Shown here: positions 1-9,268 of the stretch, piece after piece
How the letters are laid out: each line of letters opens with the position of its first letter
Numbering within the stretch: position 1 is the stretch's first letter
Assembly: GCF_943373825.1 (NCBI RefSeq)
Contig: NZ_CALSBP010000002.1
Coordinates: forward strand, 3,585,501-3,649,500
Direction of reading: 5' to 3'
DNA: 64,000 nucleotides
Source of the DNA: Aquimarina spinulae
GTDB taxonomy: Bacteria; Bacteroidota; Bacteroidia; Flavobacteriales; Flavobacteriaceae
The notes under the pieces: generated by a model
Seen by the model: only the letters and a program-made list of their open reading frames with translations
What the model was told of the DNA's origin: nothing
The model's database searches: none
Program-made: the position numbers and the translations under genes

Positions 1-1
1 A

Positions 2-247
2 GGGGCAAATCTTGTGCATAACGAATATGGTACTCCGTTATTTGCTAACTTCTTCTTCTTTATCACTGGTTTTCACGGTTTTCACGTGTTTTCTGGAGTC
101 GTTATTAATATCATTATTTTTATCAATGTAATTCTTGGTACTTATGAAAGGAGAAAGAATTATGAAATGGTAGAAAAGGTCGGTTTATACTGGCACTTTG
201 TAGATTTGGTATGGGTATTTGTATTTACATTCTTTTACCTGGTTTAA
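2..247 (+). CDS. Cytochrome c oxidase subunit III, C-terminal end (partial)
   Basis: The reading frame is open from the first bases of the window, so this is the 3' end of a gene that begins outside it. About 81 residues are visible. They carry two hydrophobic spans separated by a charged loop, and a GFHGFHVFSG segment matching the conserved His-rich helix of haem-copper oxidase subunit III (CtaE/CoxC). In the family this integral membrane subunit stabilises the proton-pumping terminal oxidase. The next gene, 23 bp downstream, is subunit IV, which supports the call. An internal GTG at 14 is not a real start. Whether the enzyme is an aa3/caa3 oxidase or a quinol oxidase cannot be decided from this fragment; the SCO1 gene nearby favours a cytochrome c oxidase with a CuA site. 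Confidence 0.88.
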   Translation, partial: GANLVHNEYGTPLFANFFFFITGFHGFHVFSGVVINIIIFINVILGTYERRKNYEMVEKVGLYWHFVDLVWVFVFTFFYLV

Positions 248-270
248 TAAAAATTTAGTAGTTATACAGC

Positions 271-630
271 ATGGCACACGATACAGCACATCACGAATCG
301 AATATAGGAAGAATCTGGAAAGTATTTATTCTATTATCTGTTGTTACAATAGTAGAAGTAATATTAGGGATTATAAAACCTGCGTTTTTAGTAGAAACCA
401 CTTTAATTAGTATGAAACTATTAAACTGGATTTTTATTATTCTTACAATTTACAAAGCATATTATATCACCTGGTCATTTATGCATATGGAAGGTGAGAC
501 TAAAGGCTTAAGAAGATCGGTTGTTTGGACAGGTATTTTCCTAATTTGTTATTTAATATTTATTCTGCTTACCGAAGGAGATTATATATTTGAAATCTAT
601 AAAAATGGATATGTAGCTTGGGATTTTTAA
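271..630 (+). CDS. Cytochrome c oxidase subunit IV (CyoD/CtaF-like)
   Basis: This 119-residue protein has a short His-rich N-terminus and three predicted membrane helices (about residues 17-37, 48-66 and 82-102). Length and pattern match the prokaryotic subunit IV family, whose small membrane subunit assists assembly or stability of the terminal oxidase. YITWSFMHMEGE in the second helix/loop is typical of the family. It follows subunit III by 23 bp and is closed by a strong hairpin terminator, so it is probably the last gene of the oxidase operon. Function is assigned by family resemblance and position. Confidence 0.82.
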   Translation: MAHDTAHHESNIGRIWKVFILLSVVTIVEVILGIIKPAFLVETTLISMKLLNWIFIILTIYKAYYITWSFMHMEGETKGLRRSVVWTGIFLICYLIFILLTEGDYIFEIYKNGYVAWDF

Positions 631-660
631 TCCTTTAAATATATAAGTTAAAAGCATTGT

Positions 661-692
661 AAAAAGACGGTTTATTAAGCCGTCTTTTTTTA
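661..692 (+). terminator. Rho-independent terminator after the oxidase operon
   Basis: An 8-bp stem AAAGACGG/CCGTCTTT with a 9-nt loop (663-687) is followed by a run of T. It lies about 30 bp after the subunit IV stop and separates the oxidase operon from the assembly genes downstream. Confidence 0.78.
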
Positions 693-820
693 TTTTTGCA
701 CAATTGTTTTAAGCTTATTTCAAAACTTTATACCATTTGTTGTTTGAATTTTCTCTTCCAGTAAATTGAAATGATAAACGGTATTAGATATCGATTTTAT
801 AACTATTTGATACTTGTCAA

Positions 821-1474
821 ATGAAAAAATTTCTTGTTTTAGGAATCTTATTTGTATTACCATTAGTGGCTTATTTATTTTTTGCTTCTGGAGTACATAA
901 TTTCGCCAAACTTCCTGTACTAAATGAGTCTATAGAGGATCTTAAAAATTTTGAGCCCTTAACCAAAAAAGAAGTTAGTTTTTCTGATAAGATTACCGTA
1001 TTGGGTTTCTTAGGTAAAGATATTCATAACAAACAAGGGAATGCCTTCAACCTAAATCAAAAGATCTATAAAAAAAATTATGGATTTCGGGACTTTCAAT
1101 TTGTGATGGTTTTACCTTACGGTAGCGAGAATGCTGCAAAGAAACTGTTGGATGAATTAGATAATATTACCGATGTTTCTGAGTGGAACTTTATTTTTGG
1201 CACCCCAGAAAGCATAAAAACTTTGTTTAAGAGTTTAAAGGCACCACATCAATTAGATGATAATTTAGCTACGCAGTATGTATATATAATCGATAAAAAT
1301 GGAGGGCTAAGAGGTAGAGATGGTAATTTAAAAGAGAATGAATCAAAAGTATATGGTTATGATGCAAGTTCTGTTGCTGATTTATCAAATGTCATGAGTG
1401 ATGATGTAAAAGTGATTCTTGCAGAATACCGTTTAGCTTTAAAAAAATATAAAGCAGATCGTAAAGAGAAATAA
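821..1474 (+). CDS. Sco/thioredoxin-fold-like membrane protein lacking redox cysteines
   Basis: A 217-residue protein with one N-terminal membrane anchor (about residues 4-23) and a soluble domain likely outside the cytoplasmic membrane. VLGFLG, the central beta-strand-like stretch FQFVMVLPYG and the late QYVYIIDKNGGLRGRDG segment resemble the core of Sco/thioredoxin-fold proteins (compare YFALIDQEGYIRSR in the next gene). There is no cysteine at all, so no copper site or disulfide chemistry of the usual kind. It sits 11 bp upstream of a true SCO1 homologue and probably shares its transcript. An accessory role in oxidase copper-site assembly is inferred from context; the product would be called hypothetical by most pipelines. 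Confidence 0.6.
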   Translation: MKKFLVLGILFVLPLVAYLFFASGVHNFAKLPVLNESIEDLKNFEPLTKKEVSFSDKITVLGFLGKDIHNKQGNAFNLNQKIYKKNYGFRDFQFVMVLPYGSENAAKKLLDELDNITDVSEWNFIFGTPESIKTLFKSLKAPHQLDDNLATQYVYIIDKNGGLRGRDGNLKENESKVYGYDASSVADLSNVMSDDVKVILAEYRLALKKYKADRKEK

Positions 1475-1485
1475 AGAGTAAGCAC

Positions 1486-2220
1486 ATGAAAAAAAATTCA
1501 TATATCGGGATATCGTTTATCATATTGGTTTTTGGAATCATTTTTATACCAAAGATTATGAATAGAATCAAAAGCACTTCGATTGTTAAAAATGATAGGA
1601 TGAGTGCTAGTAACCCTGTTGTTAATGAAAAACTTAGTTATATAAAACTTAATGGGGAGCCAAAAAAAGTTCCTGAGTTTGCATTCTTAGATCAGGATAG
1701 TATCCTAATTACGAATCATGACTATAAAGGTAAAGTATATATTGCAGAATTTTTCTTTACCAGTTGCCCAACCATTTGTCCTAAGATGAATAAAAATTTG
1801 GTGTATCTGCAAAATAAATTAAAAGACAATGAGGATTTTGGAGTAGCTTCTTTTACGATCAACCCTAAGTTTGATACCCCAAAAAGGCTTAAGAAGTATG
1901 CAGAGAAGTATAAAGTAACAGATCCTGACTGGCATTTTATGACAGGAGATAGAGAAGATATCTATGAGCTGGCTAATGCTGGATTCAATATTTATGCGGC
2001 AGAGAATCCCGATGTACCAGGAGGATTCGAACATAACGGTTACTTTGCTTTAATTGATCAGGAAGGATATATAAGATCGAGATATGATGCGTCGGGCAAT
2101 CCAATTATTTATTATAGAGGAACAATTGGTGTGAAAGAAAAAGTAGATGAAAATGGTGAAGAAGAGCAAATAACTATTTTATTAGAAGATATAAAGAAAC
2201 TATTAGATAAGAATGAGTAA
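1486..2220 (+). CDS. SCO1/SenC family copper chaperone
   Basis: A 244-residue protein with an N-terminal membrane anchor (about residues 7-25) and a thioredoxin-like Sco domain. The copper-binding CxxxC motif is present in FFFTSCPTICPKMN (cysteines near residues 93 and 97), and the distal conserved histidine of the family is probably the H in GGFEHNGYFALID near residue 184. Sco proteins deliver copper to, or reduce, the CuA site of cytochrome c oxidase subunit II on the outer face of the cytoplasmic membrane. The stop overlaps the start of the following DUF420 gene by 8 bp, so the two are translationally coupled. Placement beside oxidase genes fits the role. Confidence 0.9.
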   Translation: MKKNSYIGISFIILVFGIIFIPKIMNRIKSTSIVKNDRMSASNPVVNEKLSYIKLNGEPKKVPEFAFLDQDSILITNHDYKGKVYIAEFFFTSCPTICPKMNKNLVYLQNKLKDNEDFGVASFTINPKFDTPKRLKKYAEKYKVTDPDWHFMTGDREDIYELANAGFNIYAAENPDVPGGFEHNGYFALIDQEGYIRSRYDASGNPIIYYRGTIGVKEKVDENGEEEQITILLEDIKKLLDKNE

Positions 2221-2761
2221 CAACAACCAATCAGATGTAGAAAAAAAATACAATAAATGGATTGTAGTTTTATCGGTTTTTATTCCTCTCGCAGTAGCTG
2301 CATTATTTGGAGTTAATTTGAGAAAACTTGGATTTGATGTAAAACCTCTTACTTTTTTGCCACCAATATATGCTACGATTAATGGTTTAACCGCTGTGAT
2401 TTTACTAGCTGCTTTGTGGGCAATAAAAAATAAGAATATTACATTGCATGAGAAACTCATGAAAACAGCTATTTTATGTTCGGTATTGTTTTTATTGATG
2501 TATATCGCGTATCATATGACTAGTGATTCTACTCGATTTGGAGGAGAAGGGATGATACGATACATATACTATTTTATTTTAATCACTCATATAATCCTGT
2601 CTGTTGTTGTTATTCCTTTTGTATTGATTACTTATGTAAGAGCACTGGCAAAACGATTTGATAGACATAAAAAAATTGCGAGAATTACATTTCCGATTTG
2701 GTTATATGTAGCCGTTACAGGAGTGATTGTGTATTTTATGATATCACCGTATTATGTTTAG
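2213..2761 (+). CDS. DUF420 family membrane protein
   Basis: A 182-residue protein with five likely membrane spans (about residues 17-37, 50-68, 82-100, 120-142 and 158-178). The histidine-containing segment LLMYIAYHMTSDSTRFGG and the later ITHIILS are the conserved features of DUF420, a family commonly encoded beside cytochrome oxidase and Sco genes. The histidines could ligand haem or copper, but the biochemical role is not established. It overlaps the SCO1 gene by 8 bp and is followed 9 bp later by a small CxxC membrane protein; all belong to one transcription unit. Confidence 0.85.
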   Translation: MSNNNQSDVEKKYNKWIVVLSVFIPLAVAALFGVNLRKLGFDVKPLTFLPPIYATINGLTAVILLAALWAIKNKNITLHEKLMKTAILCSVLFLLMYIAYHMTSDSTRFGGEGMIRYIYYFILITHIILSVVVIPFVLITYVRALAKRFDRHKKIARITFPIWLYVAVTGVIVYFMISPYYV

Positions 2762-2770
2762 TTTGAGTAT

Positions 2771-3007
2771 ATGCGAATAAAAACCTTTTACATATTAATT
2801 CTTTTTTTTGTATTTACTATCCCGGTAGAAGCACAATGCGCAATGTGTAGAGCAGTTCTGGAGAATGAAGAAGGACAGGAAGCAGCAAAAGGAATTAATA
2901 ATGGGATTGTATATCTAATGATTATACCATATGTTTTAATAGGAGTTGTAGGGTATATTATATATAGAAATAAAAGAAAATCGGCAACTACAAAAAGCCA
3001 TAATTAA
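2771..3007 (+). CDS. Small CxxC membrane protein of the oxidase assembly cluster
   Basis: A 78-residue protein with a signal-like N-terminus ending near VEAQ, then CAMC directly after the predicted cleavage site, and one transmembrane helix at about residues 46-64 with a basic tail. Proteins of this layout are often found after DUF420/SCO1 in Bacteroidota. The CxxC could bind a metal or act in thiol exchange, which is inference. It is the last gene before a 209-bp gap. A weak A/T hairpin follows its stop (3002-3022), too weak to call as a terminator. Confidence 0.7.
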   Translation: MRIKTFYILILFFVFTIPVEAQCAMCRAVLENEEGQEAAKGINNGIVYLMIIPYVLIGVVGYIIYRNKRKSATTKSHN

Positions 3008-3112
3008 AGAGTTCTTAATTTTTTAACATTTTCATAACAAGAAAAGATGTAACAAAAATACCATTTAGTTAGTCTTATGTAACAAGACGACGCTAACCAA
3101 TCAATAAGTCTT

Positions 3113-3127
3113 CAGGGGAAAACTGTA
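3113..3127. promoter_or_regulatory. Degenerate copy of the TACG-N7-CGTA motif upstream of the exporter operon
   Basis: CAGG-GGAAAAC-TGTA shares its centre (G-AAAAC) and right half with better-formed palindromes at 12176, 27102, 47938 and 54670. It lies about 90 bp before the first exporter gene. On its own it would not be called; it is listed because of the recurrence. Confidence 0.25.
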
Positions 3128-3216
3128 AGATTGATCTAAATGCTGTACAGTATTTTTAGGCTAGTGGGTCTCAGTTTTATCAAGGTATTTTGCCTTACAA
3201 ATCTTAATCCAGTATT

Positions 3217-3918
3217 ATGATTGAAATAAAAGACTTACATAAATCTTACCAAATGGGAAGCAATTCGCTTCATGTACTTAAAGGAATAGATTTTAGTGTG
3301 AAAGAAGGCGAGTTGGTCGCTATAATGGGATCTTCGGGTTCTGGAAAATCTACACTGTTAAATATCTTAGGAATGCTGGATGAGGCAGATAGCGGAAGTT
3401 ATTTTCTAGATGAAGTTCCTATCAAAGGGTTAAACGAAACCAAAGCAGCACAGTATCGCAACAAATTTTTAGGATTTGTTTTTCAATCTTTTAATTTGAT
3501 TAATTACAAGACAGCTCTAGAAAATGTAGCCCTTCCATTATATTATCAACGTAAAAAACGAAAAGAAAGAATTGATAAAGCAATGGACTACCTTGGTAAA
3601 GTTGGATTGGCAGAATGGGCGACACACTTACCAAGTGAACTTTCTGGAGGACAAAAACAACGTGTGGCAATTGCCAGAGCATTAGCTGCAGATCCTAAAG
3701 TATTATTAGCCGATGAACCCACAGGAGCTTTGGATAGTAAAACTTCTTATGAAGTAATGGATATCATCCAAAATATTAATGATGAAGGTAAAACCATATT
3801 AGTAGTAACCCACGAACCAGATATTGCCGATATGTGTAAACGTATAGTACACCTTAAAGATGGTGTTATTGTAGAAGATAAAGAAGTAGAACAAGTTAGA
3901 GCATCTCAATATGTTTGA
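3217..3918 (+). CDS. ABC exporter ATP-binding protein (MacB/LolD type)
   Basis: A 233-residue ATPase with a full motif set: Walker A GSSGSGKST (residues 38-46), signature LSGGQKQR (about 141-148), Walker B LLADEPTGALDS (about 161-172) and the H-loop VVTHEP. The family energises MacB-type exporters, which expel substrates from the periplasm rather than across the inner membrane. Its stop overlaps the start of permease 1 by 8 bp, and the operon continues with a second permease, two adaptors and a TolC-like channel. The substrate (lipoprotein, peptide, antibiotic or lipid) cannot be told from sequence. Confidence 0.93.
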   Translation: MIEIKDLHKSYQMGSNSLHVLKGIDFSVKEGELVAIMGSSGSGKSTLLNILGMLDEADSGSYFLDEVPIKGLNETKAAQYRNKFLGFVFQSFNLINYKTALENVALPLYYQRKKRKERIDKAMDYLGKVGLAEWATHLPSELSGGQKQRVAIARALAADPKVLLADEPTGALDSKTSYEVMDIIQNINDEGKTILVVTHEPDIADMCKRIVHLKDGVIVEDKEVEQVRASQYV

Positions 3919-5140
3919 TAGAGATAGATGGGGTGAAATATTTGAAGCTATAGGAAAAAATAAGCTACGTACATTCCTTTCGGGATTTACTGTAGCTTTA
4001 GGAATCCTGATCTTTACAATTCTATTAGGGCTGGGTAATGGCCTTCTCAATAGTTTTTTAAGCAGTTTTGTGGATGATGCTCAAAACATTATATTCATTC
4101 GTGGCGGAAACACATCAAAAGCATACAAAGGCTTTCAGGAAAATAGAAGAATTCAGTTTAAAAATGAAGATTTCGAATTTATAAAAAGTAATTATATAGG
4201 CAAAGTTGAGTTTGCTACCCCAAGAATATATAGAAATGGTTCTGCAAAATATAAGAAAGAATCTGGTAGCTATAGTATAAGAGCTGTACATCCCGATCAT
4301 CAATATCTTGAGAAAACCATAATGATGAACGGACGATATCTTAATGAGTCAGATATTAACGAACGTACCAAGAACATTGTTATTGGTAGATTAGTAGAGA
4401 AGGATCTTTTTAAAAATGAAAAGGCCTTAGGTAAAATGCTAAATGTAGATGGGATTGCTTATAAAATAATTGGAGTTTTTCAAGATAGTGGCGGTGATAA
4501 TGAAGAGCGAATAATCTATATGCCATATAAAACTGTTCAATTACTCTATGGAAATAATGATCATATTAATCAGATAAACTTATCTTATAATATGGCTATG
4601 AGTACCGAACAGGCTATTGCATTTTCTAAAAAAATTGAAGAAGATTTTAAAGAAAAATTTAAAGTAGCCCCAGATGATCAAAGTGCAATCAGGGTACGAA
4701 GTTTTGCAGAAGATATTAAAGAAACGATGGTTATTCTTGGAGGTATTTATATGATCATATTTGTTGTAGGCATAGGTACTCTAATCTCTGGAGTTATTGG
4801 TATTGGTAATATCATGACGTTTAGTGTTAAAGAACGTACCAAAGAATTAGGAATCAGAAAAGCACTGGGAGCATCACCAAAATCAATCATAGCTATGGTG
4901 CTTCAAGAATCAGTTCTGATAACATCTGTCGCAGGATATCTTGGATTAATTTTAGGAATTCTTGCATTAAAACTTATAGGTAATAATCTAGAGGAGTTTT
5001 TTATTCTTAACCCTAAGGTTGATACAGGTATTATTATGACTGCCACAATGGTATTGATATTTTTCGGACTTTTGGCAGGGTATATCCCAGCAAGAAGAGC
5101 AGCAAGAATAAAGCCTATAATTGCGTTAAGAGATGAATAA
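3911..5140 (+). CDS. MacB-like ABC transporter permease 1
   Basis: A 409-residue permease of the MacB/FtsX group. One membrane helix near the N-terminus (about residues 20-42) is followed by a large periplasmic MacB_PCD-type domain (about 45-265) and three C-terminal helices (about 275-300, 325-350 and 375-397). The cytoplasmic segment VKERTKELGIRKALGASP after the second helix is the family hallmark that contacts the ATPase. It overlaps the ATPase gene by 8 bp and precedes a homologous permease by 16 bp. Two permease genes suggest a heterodimer with the single ATPase, rather than a fused MacB. Confidence 0.92.
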   Translation: MFDRDRWGEIFEAIGKNKLRTFLSGFTVALGILIFTILLGLGNGLLNSFLSSFVDDAQNIIFIRGGNTSKAYKGFQENRRIQFKNEDFEFIKSNYIGKVEFATPRIYRNGSAKYKKESGSYSIRAVHPDHQYLEKTIMMNGRYLNESDINERTKNIVIGRLVEKDLFKNEKALGKMLNVDGIAYKIIGVFQDSGGDNEERIIYMPYKTVQLLYGNNDHINQINLSYNMAMSTEQAIAFSKKIEEDFKEKFKVAPDDQSAIRVRSFAEDIKETMVILGGIYMIIFVVGIGTLISGVIGIGNIMTFSVKERTKELGIRKALGASPKSIIAMVLQESVLITSVAGYLGLILGILALKLIGNNLEEFFILNPKVDTGIIMTATMVLIFFGLLAGYIPARRAARIKPIIALRDE

Positions 5141-5156
5141 TTAAAATCGAATTGGC

Positions 5157-6419
5157 ATGAAATTTATATTTGAAAGAGATACCTGGCAAGAAATTTATGG
5201 AGCTATTCGTAAGAATAAAGTAAGAACCATAATTACAGTTATCGGGGTAACCTGGGGAGTGTTTTTATTTGTGTTCCTTTTAGGAATGGCTAAGGGGTTG
5301 GATAATAGTTTTAGAAGTCAATTTAATGATTTTGCAACCAATACAATGTTTGTTTGGGGGCAACAAACCAGTATGCCTAACGAAGGCTTTAAGAGAGGGA
5401 GACGAATGCAACTCACATTGAATGATGTCGAAACATTAGAATCTCAGGTTGATGATATAGAGTATATCGCTCCTCGTAATGTTACTGGTCAATGGGGAAC
5501 CCCACCAGGGCAATTTGTAAAAGGCTCTAAGTCGGGGGCATTTAAAGTATTTGGGGATTATCCAACGATAGATAAAGTATCGAAGAAAAAAATATTTAAG
5601 GGAGGAAGATTTATTAATGAAGAAGATATAAAATATGAACGTAAAGTCTGTGTTATTGGTGAAGATATTTATAAGCAATTCTATGATAAAGATGAAGAAG
5701 CAGTAGGAGATTTTGTGAGAATAAATGGAATTTATTTCAAAGTAATAGGAGTATATAAACCTACTCAATCTGGATTCGAAGGAGATGATTCTATTTTTTT
5801 ACCATTTACAACATTTCAAACCATTTTTAATCAGGGTGAAAATATATCCTGGATGGTGATCACTGCCAAACCAGATAAGAATATTGTAAACACAGAAACT
5901 ACAATAAAGACTACGCTTAAAAGAATGCATAATGTACATCCAGATGATACGCAGGCTTTTGGAAGTTTTAATCTAGGTGAAGAAGTAGCAAAAATTAATG
6001 GATTTCTGGCGGGTATGCGTTTGATCACTTATATTGTAGGAATAGCTACTCTTATTGCAGGAGTAATAGCAATAGGTAATGTTCTTTTAATTACTGTTAA
6101 AGAACGTACCAGAGAGATTGGAGTACGTAGAGCATTGGGAGCAACACCAGCAGAGGTGAGAGGCCAAATCATGCTAGAATCTGTATTGCTTACCTTTTTA
6201 GCAGGATTATTAGGTTTTATTTTTGGTACACTGTTACTTTGGGGTATCAATACCGCAATCGGTAATAATGATGATGTGCCCATTTTAAACCCTACAGTCG
6301 ATTTCTTTGCGGTAACCGGAGCATTATTATCTATAGTCTTATTAGGAACAATAATAGGGCTTATCCCAGCACAAAAAGCCGTAAGCATAAAACCAATTGA
6401 AGCATTAAGAGAAGAATAA
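5157..6419 (+). CDS. MacB-like ABC transporter permease 2
   Basis: A 420-residue permease homologous to its upstream neighbour. It has an N-terminal helix at about residues 20-44, a periplasmic domain, and three C-terminal helices. The hallmark VKERTREIGVRRALGATP is present. The N-termini of the two permeases align (FDRDRWGEIFEAIGKNKLRT and FERDTWQEIYGAIRKNKVRT), showing an old duplication with strong divergence in the periplasmic domains. It is likely the second half of a heterodimeric exporter; the two different periplasmic domains may each contact one of the two adaptors. Confidence 0.92.
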   Translation: MKFIFERDTWQEIYGAIRKNKVRTIITVIGVTWGVFLFVFLLGMAKGLDNSFRSQFNDFATNTMFVWGQQTSMPNEGFKRGRRMQLTLNDVETLESQVDDIEYIAPRNVTGQWGTPPGQFVKGSKSGAFKVFGDYPTIDKVSKKKIFKGGRFINEEDIKYERKVCVIGEDIYKQFYDKDEEAVGDFVRINGIYFKVIGVYKPTQSGFEGDDSIFLPFTTFQTIFNQGENISWMVITAKPDKNIVNTETTIKTTLKRMHNVHPDDTQAFGSFNLGEEVAKINGFLAGMRLITYIVGIATLIAGVIAIGNVLLITVKERTREIGVRRALGATPAEVRGQIMLESVLLTFLAGLLGFIFGTLLLWGINTAIGNNDDVPILNPTVDFFAVTGALLSIVLLGTIIGLIPAQKAVSIKPIEALREE

Positions 6420-6449
6420 AATAAATAACCAGAATAATCATCAATCCAA

Positions 6450-7568
6450 ATGAAAAAGTTTTTTAAAATTTTATTAGTTGTAATTTTTGTGGCCTTACTA
6501 GGGTTTTCAGGTAAGTACCTTATAGATTCTAACAGTAAATCCCCGATTGTATTTACTACAGAAAAAGCGTTTAAAACCTCTATTGAAGAAAAAACAGTAG
6601 CTACAGGAAAAGTAGTTCCAGAGGATGAAGTAGCAATCAAACCTCAGATTTCAGGAATTATAGAAAAGATTTATGTTGAAGAAGGAGCAGCAATAAAAAC
6701 AGGAGATTTAATAGCTAAAGTAAAAGTAGTACCTAATGAGCAATCCTTGAACAGTGCCAGAGGACGTGTTAAAAATGTGCAAATTGTTTTAAATAACTCT
6801 AAGGTAGAATATGACAGAAATAAAGCACTTTTTGATAAAGGAGTAATCTCTAGTCAGGATTTTAATAATATAGATCTAAGATATAATCAGGCAAGACAAG
6901 ATCTTTCGAATGCACAGAGTGATCTTCAGATCATACGTTTAGGTTCTGCAGGTGGTTCTTCTACAGCTAATACTAATATACGAGCAACCGTATCAGGAAC
7001 AATTCTTGAAATTCCGGTTAAAGAAGGAGACCAGGTGATCGAAAGTAATAACTTTAACGACGGAACCACAATTGCTACAATTGCAGATTTGAACAAAATG
7101 ATTTTTGAAGGAAAAGTAGATGAAGCAGAGGTGAATAAACTAAAAATCGATATGCCTTTAAAAGTTAGCCTTGGAGCTATACGAGATAAAGAATTTGATG
7201 CAAAACTAAAATTTATTGCGCCAAAAGGAGATGAAGAACAAGGTGCAGTTCAGTTTAAAATTGAAGGTGAAGTTTTTCTTGATAAATCATATTTTATAAG
7301 AGCAGGATATAGTGCAAATGCTTCAATTGTTTTAGAAACAAAGAATGATATTCTTGCTGTAAAAGAAGCACTTTTACAATTTGATAAAGAAACAGAAGAC
7401 CCTTATGTAGAAGTACAAACAGGAGATCAGAAATTTGAAAGAAAAGATGTTGAAATTGGTATTTCTGATGGTATTAATGTTGAAATTCTATCAGGAATAA
7501 CAGAAGAAGATGATATTAAAGTTTGGAATAAAACAGAGCCCATTAAAAAAGAAGATGAAAAAGATTAA
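6450..7568 (+). CDS. Periplasmic adaptor (HlyD/MacA family) 1
   Basis: A 372-residue membrane-fusion protein with an uncleaved N-terminal anchor (about residues 5-24), a barrel-sandwich (biotinyl-lipoyl-like) domain split by a coiled-coil hairpin (about 105-160), then beta-barrel and membrane-proximal domains. GKVVPEDEVAIKPQISGII and the later ATVSGTILEIPVKEGDQV are the two halves of the lipoyl-like domain. In tripartite exporters such proteins bridge the inner-membrane permease to the TolC channel. It lies 30 bp after permease 2. The C-terminus is very acidic and lysine-rich (KKEDEKD). Confidence 0.88.
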   Translation: MKKFFKILLVVIFVALLGFSGKYLIDSNSKSPIVFTTEKAFKTSIEEKTVATGKVVPEDEVAIKPQISGIIEKIYVEEGAAIKTGDLIAKVKVVPNEQSLNSARGRVKNVQIVLNNSKVEYDRNKALFDKGVISSQDFNNIDLRYNQARQDLSNAQSDLQIIRLGSAGGSSTANTNIRATVSGTILEIPVKEGDQVIESNNFNDGTTIATIADLNKMIFEGKVDEAEVNKLKIDMPLKVSLGAIRDKEFDAKLKFIAPKGDEEQGAVQFKIEGEVFLDKSYFIRAGYSANASIVLETKNDILAVKEALLQFDKETEDPYVEVQTGDQKFERKDVEIGISDGINVEILSGITEEDDIKVWNKTEPIKKEDEKD

Positions 7569-7739
7569 AGCCAGCATGTTTTAAAACAATATTTTTGATA
7601 GTGGTTAGATAATTAAAAATATTTTTTAAATAATCTGTAACAACATCAATCAAATATATACCTATACCATAGTATGAAAATAATAGTAAAAGATTTAGGC
7701 AAGTTCTCATCACAAAAGGACACTATAGATTTTAAACTT

Positions 7740-9188
7740 ATGAGAATTAGAATTTTAATTTTATGTATTACTTTCTTTGGAGTGCTAGAAATTCAGGCGC
7801 AAGAAAAGAAATGGACATTACGCGAGTGTGTAGAATATGCTTTAGAAAATAATATTGCAATAAAACAATCGGCATTAGATGTAGAGGCAACAGAAATTGA
7901 TAGGATTGATGCCATAGGAAATTTTCTGCCATCATTAAATGCATCTGCTTCTAATTTTTGGAGATCTGGTTTATCAACAGATCCTATTACCAATGAAAAT
8001 AAAACACAGACATTTAGAAGTTCTAATTATGGCGTTAGTGCAGGAGTAACCATATTTAGTGGTTTAAGAAATATAAAAAGATTTCAAAGAGCTAAACTTA
8101 ATAAACTACTTAGTCAATATAACCTGGGTAAGTCTAAAGATGATATTGCATTGTTTGTTGCAAATAGTTATCTGCAAGTACTTTTAAACAAGGAATCTTT
8201 AAAAGTAGTAGAGAAACAACATGAGATCACATTAGAACAATTACAACGTACCAAAGATCTGGTAGAAGCAGGGGTATTACCTCAAGGTGACCTTCTCGAA
8301 ATCGAAGCAACTTCTGCAGACGAATTAACAAGAATTGTACAGGCAGAAAATGCAGTACAGATTGCATTAATTGGATTAGCGCAGCGATTACTGATTAAAA
8401 ATTATGAAGATTTTGACATTGCAGAACAAGAGTATTTAGTTCCTGGATCAGAGATGTTAGAAAAACCTATTGATCAAGTAATTGCACAGGCCAGAGAATC
8501 AAGATATGAAGTACAGATTGCAGAGCAAAATAAACTTATAGCAGAAAAAGATCTTGAAATTGCCAGGGGAGCATATTACCCTACACTAAGCGGTTCTTTT
8601 AGATATGATACCAGAGAATCAGGAGCTAAATCTTTTGCGCGTGTTTTGGATGCGAATAATCCTGTATCAACTCAGAGTATCGGTGTTGTAGAAGCAACAG
8701 GGCAGAATGTTATTTCTCAAACTCCTAATCTACTTCTTGTAGAACAGGATGCTACACCATTTATCGATCAGTTATATACCAATGATGGTATTTCTTATGG
8801 ATTATCTCTTCAGGTACCGATTTTTAATGGGTTTTCTGCAAGGAATGCTGTAAAAAGAAATAAGGTTAATGTAAAGCGTACAGAATTTCAATTAGAGCAA
8901 GCAGAATTGGATTTGGATAGTAATGTATACCAGGCATATCTCGATGCAAAAGGAGCTGCAGAGGCGTATGAAGCTGCTCAAGTTTCTGTAAAAGCTCAAG
9001 AAAGAGCGTATGAATACGCAAAAGATCGATATGATGTAGGACTAACTAATGCGTTTGATTTTAGTCAATCAAAATTTAGATTAGAAAATGCGCAGAGCCA
9101 GGAAGTACAAAATAAGTTTGATTTCATTTTTAAATTAAAAGTGCTAGAACTGTATTTCGGAATAAAGATCGCTGATATAAAATTATAG
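7740..9188 (+). CDS. TolC-family outer-membrane efflux protein
   Basis: A protein of about 482 residues counted from the ATG at 7740. An in-frame ATG at 7674 would add 22 hydrophilic residues before an obvious signal peptide (MRIRILILCITFFGVLEIQAQ), so the internal start is preferred. The mature protein has the TolC/OEP architecture: two repeats with long coiled-coil helices (about residues 120-225 and 360-460) and outer-membrane beta segments. KWTLRECVEYALENN at the mature N-terminus is typical. It is the outer-membrane exit duct of the tripartite pump and sits between the two adaptor genes. Confidence 0.9.
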   Translation: MRIRILILCITFFGVLEIQAQEKKWTLRECVEYALENNIAIKQSALDVEATEIDRIDAIGNFLPSLNASASNFWRSGLSTDPITNENKTQTFRSSNYGVSAGVTIFSGLRNIKRFQRAKLNKLLSQYNLGKSKDDIALFVANSYLQVLLNKESLKVVEKQHEITLEQLQRTKDLVEAGVLPQGDLLEIEATSADELTRIVQAENAVQIALIGLAQRLLIKNYEDFDIAEQEYLVPGSEMLEKPIDQVIAQARESRYEVQIAEQNKLIAEKDLEIARGAYYPTLSGSFRYDTRESGAKSFARVLDANNPVSTQSIGVVEATGQNVISQTPNLLLVEQDATPFIDQLYTNDGISYGLSLQVPIFNGFSARNAVKRNKVNVKRTEFQLEQAELDLDSNVYQAYLDAKGAAEAYEAAQVSVKAQERAYEYAKDRYDVGLTNAFDFSQSKFRLENAQSQEVQNKFDFIFKLKVLELYFGIKIADIKL

Positions 9189-9268
9189 AATAGTAGCATT
9201 CGATTTTTTGGCTACTATATAGAAAAAGATTGTATTTTCATAGAATAGAATTAACGTTAAAGTAGGTC

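Noticed and set aside
6029..6640. 203-codon antisense frame under permease 2 and adaptor 1
   Set aside because: It is the complement of two well-supported genes and has no protein-like motif.
7674..7739. Upstream ATG extending the TolC-like gene by 22 residues
   Set aside because: The extension is hydrophilic and would bury the signal peptide that starts at 7740.
9191..9217. TAGTAGC/GCTACTA hairpin after the TolC-like gene
   Set aside because: No T run follows on either strand and the next adaptor gene belongs to the same operon, so it was not called a terminator.
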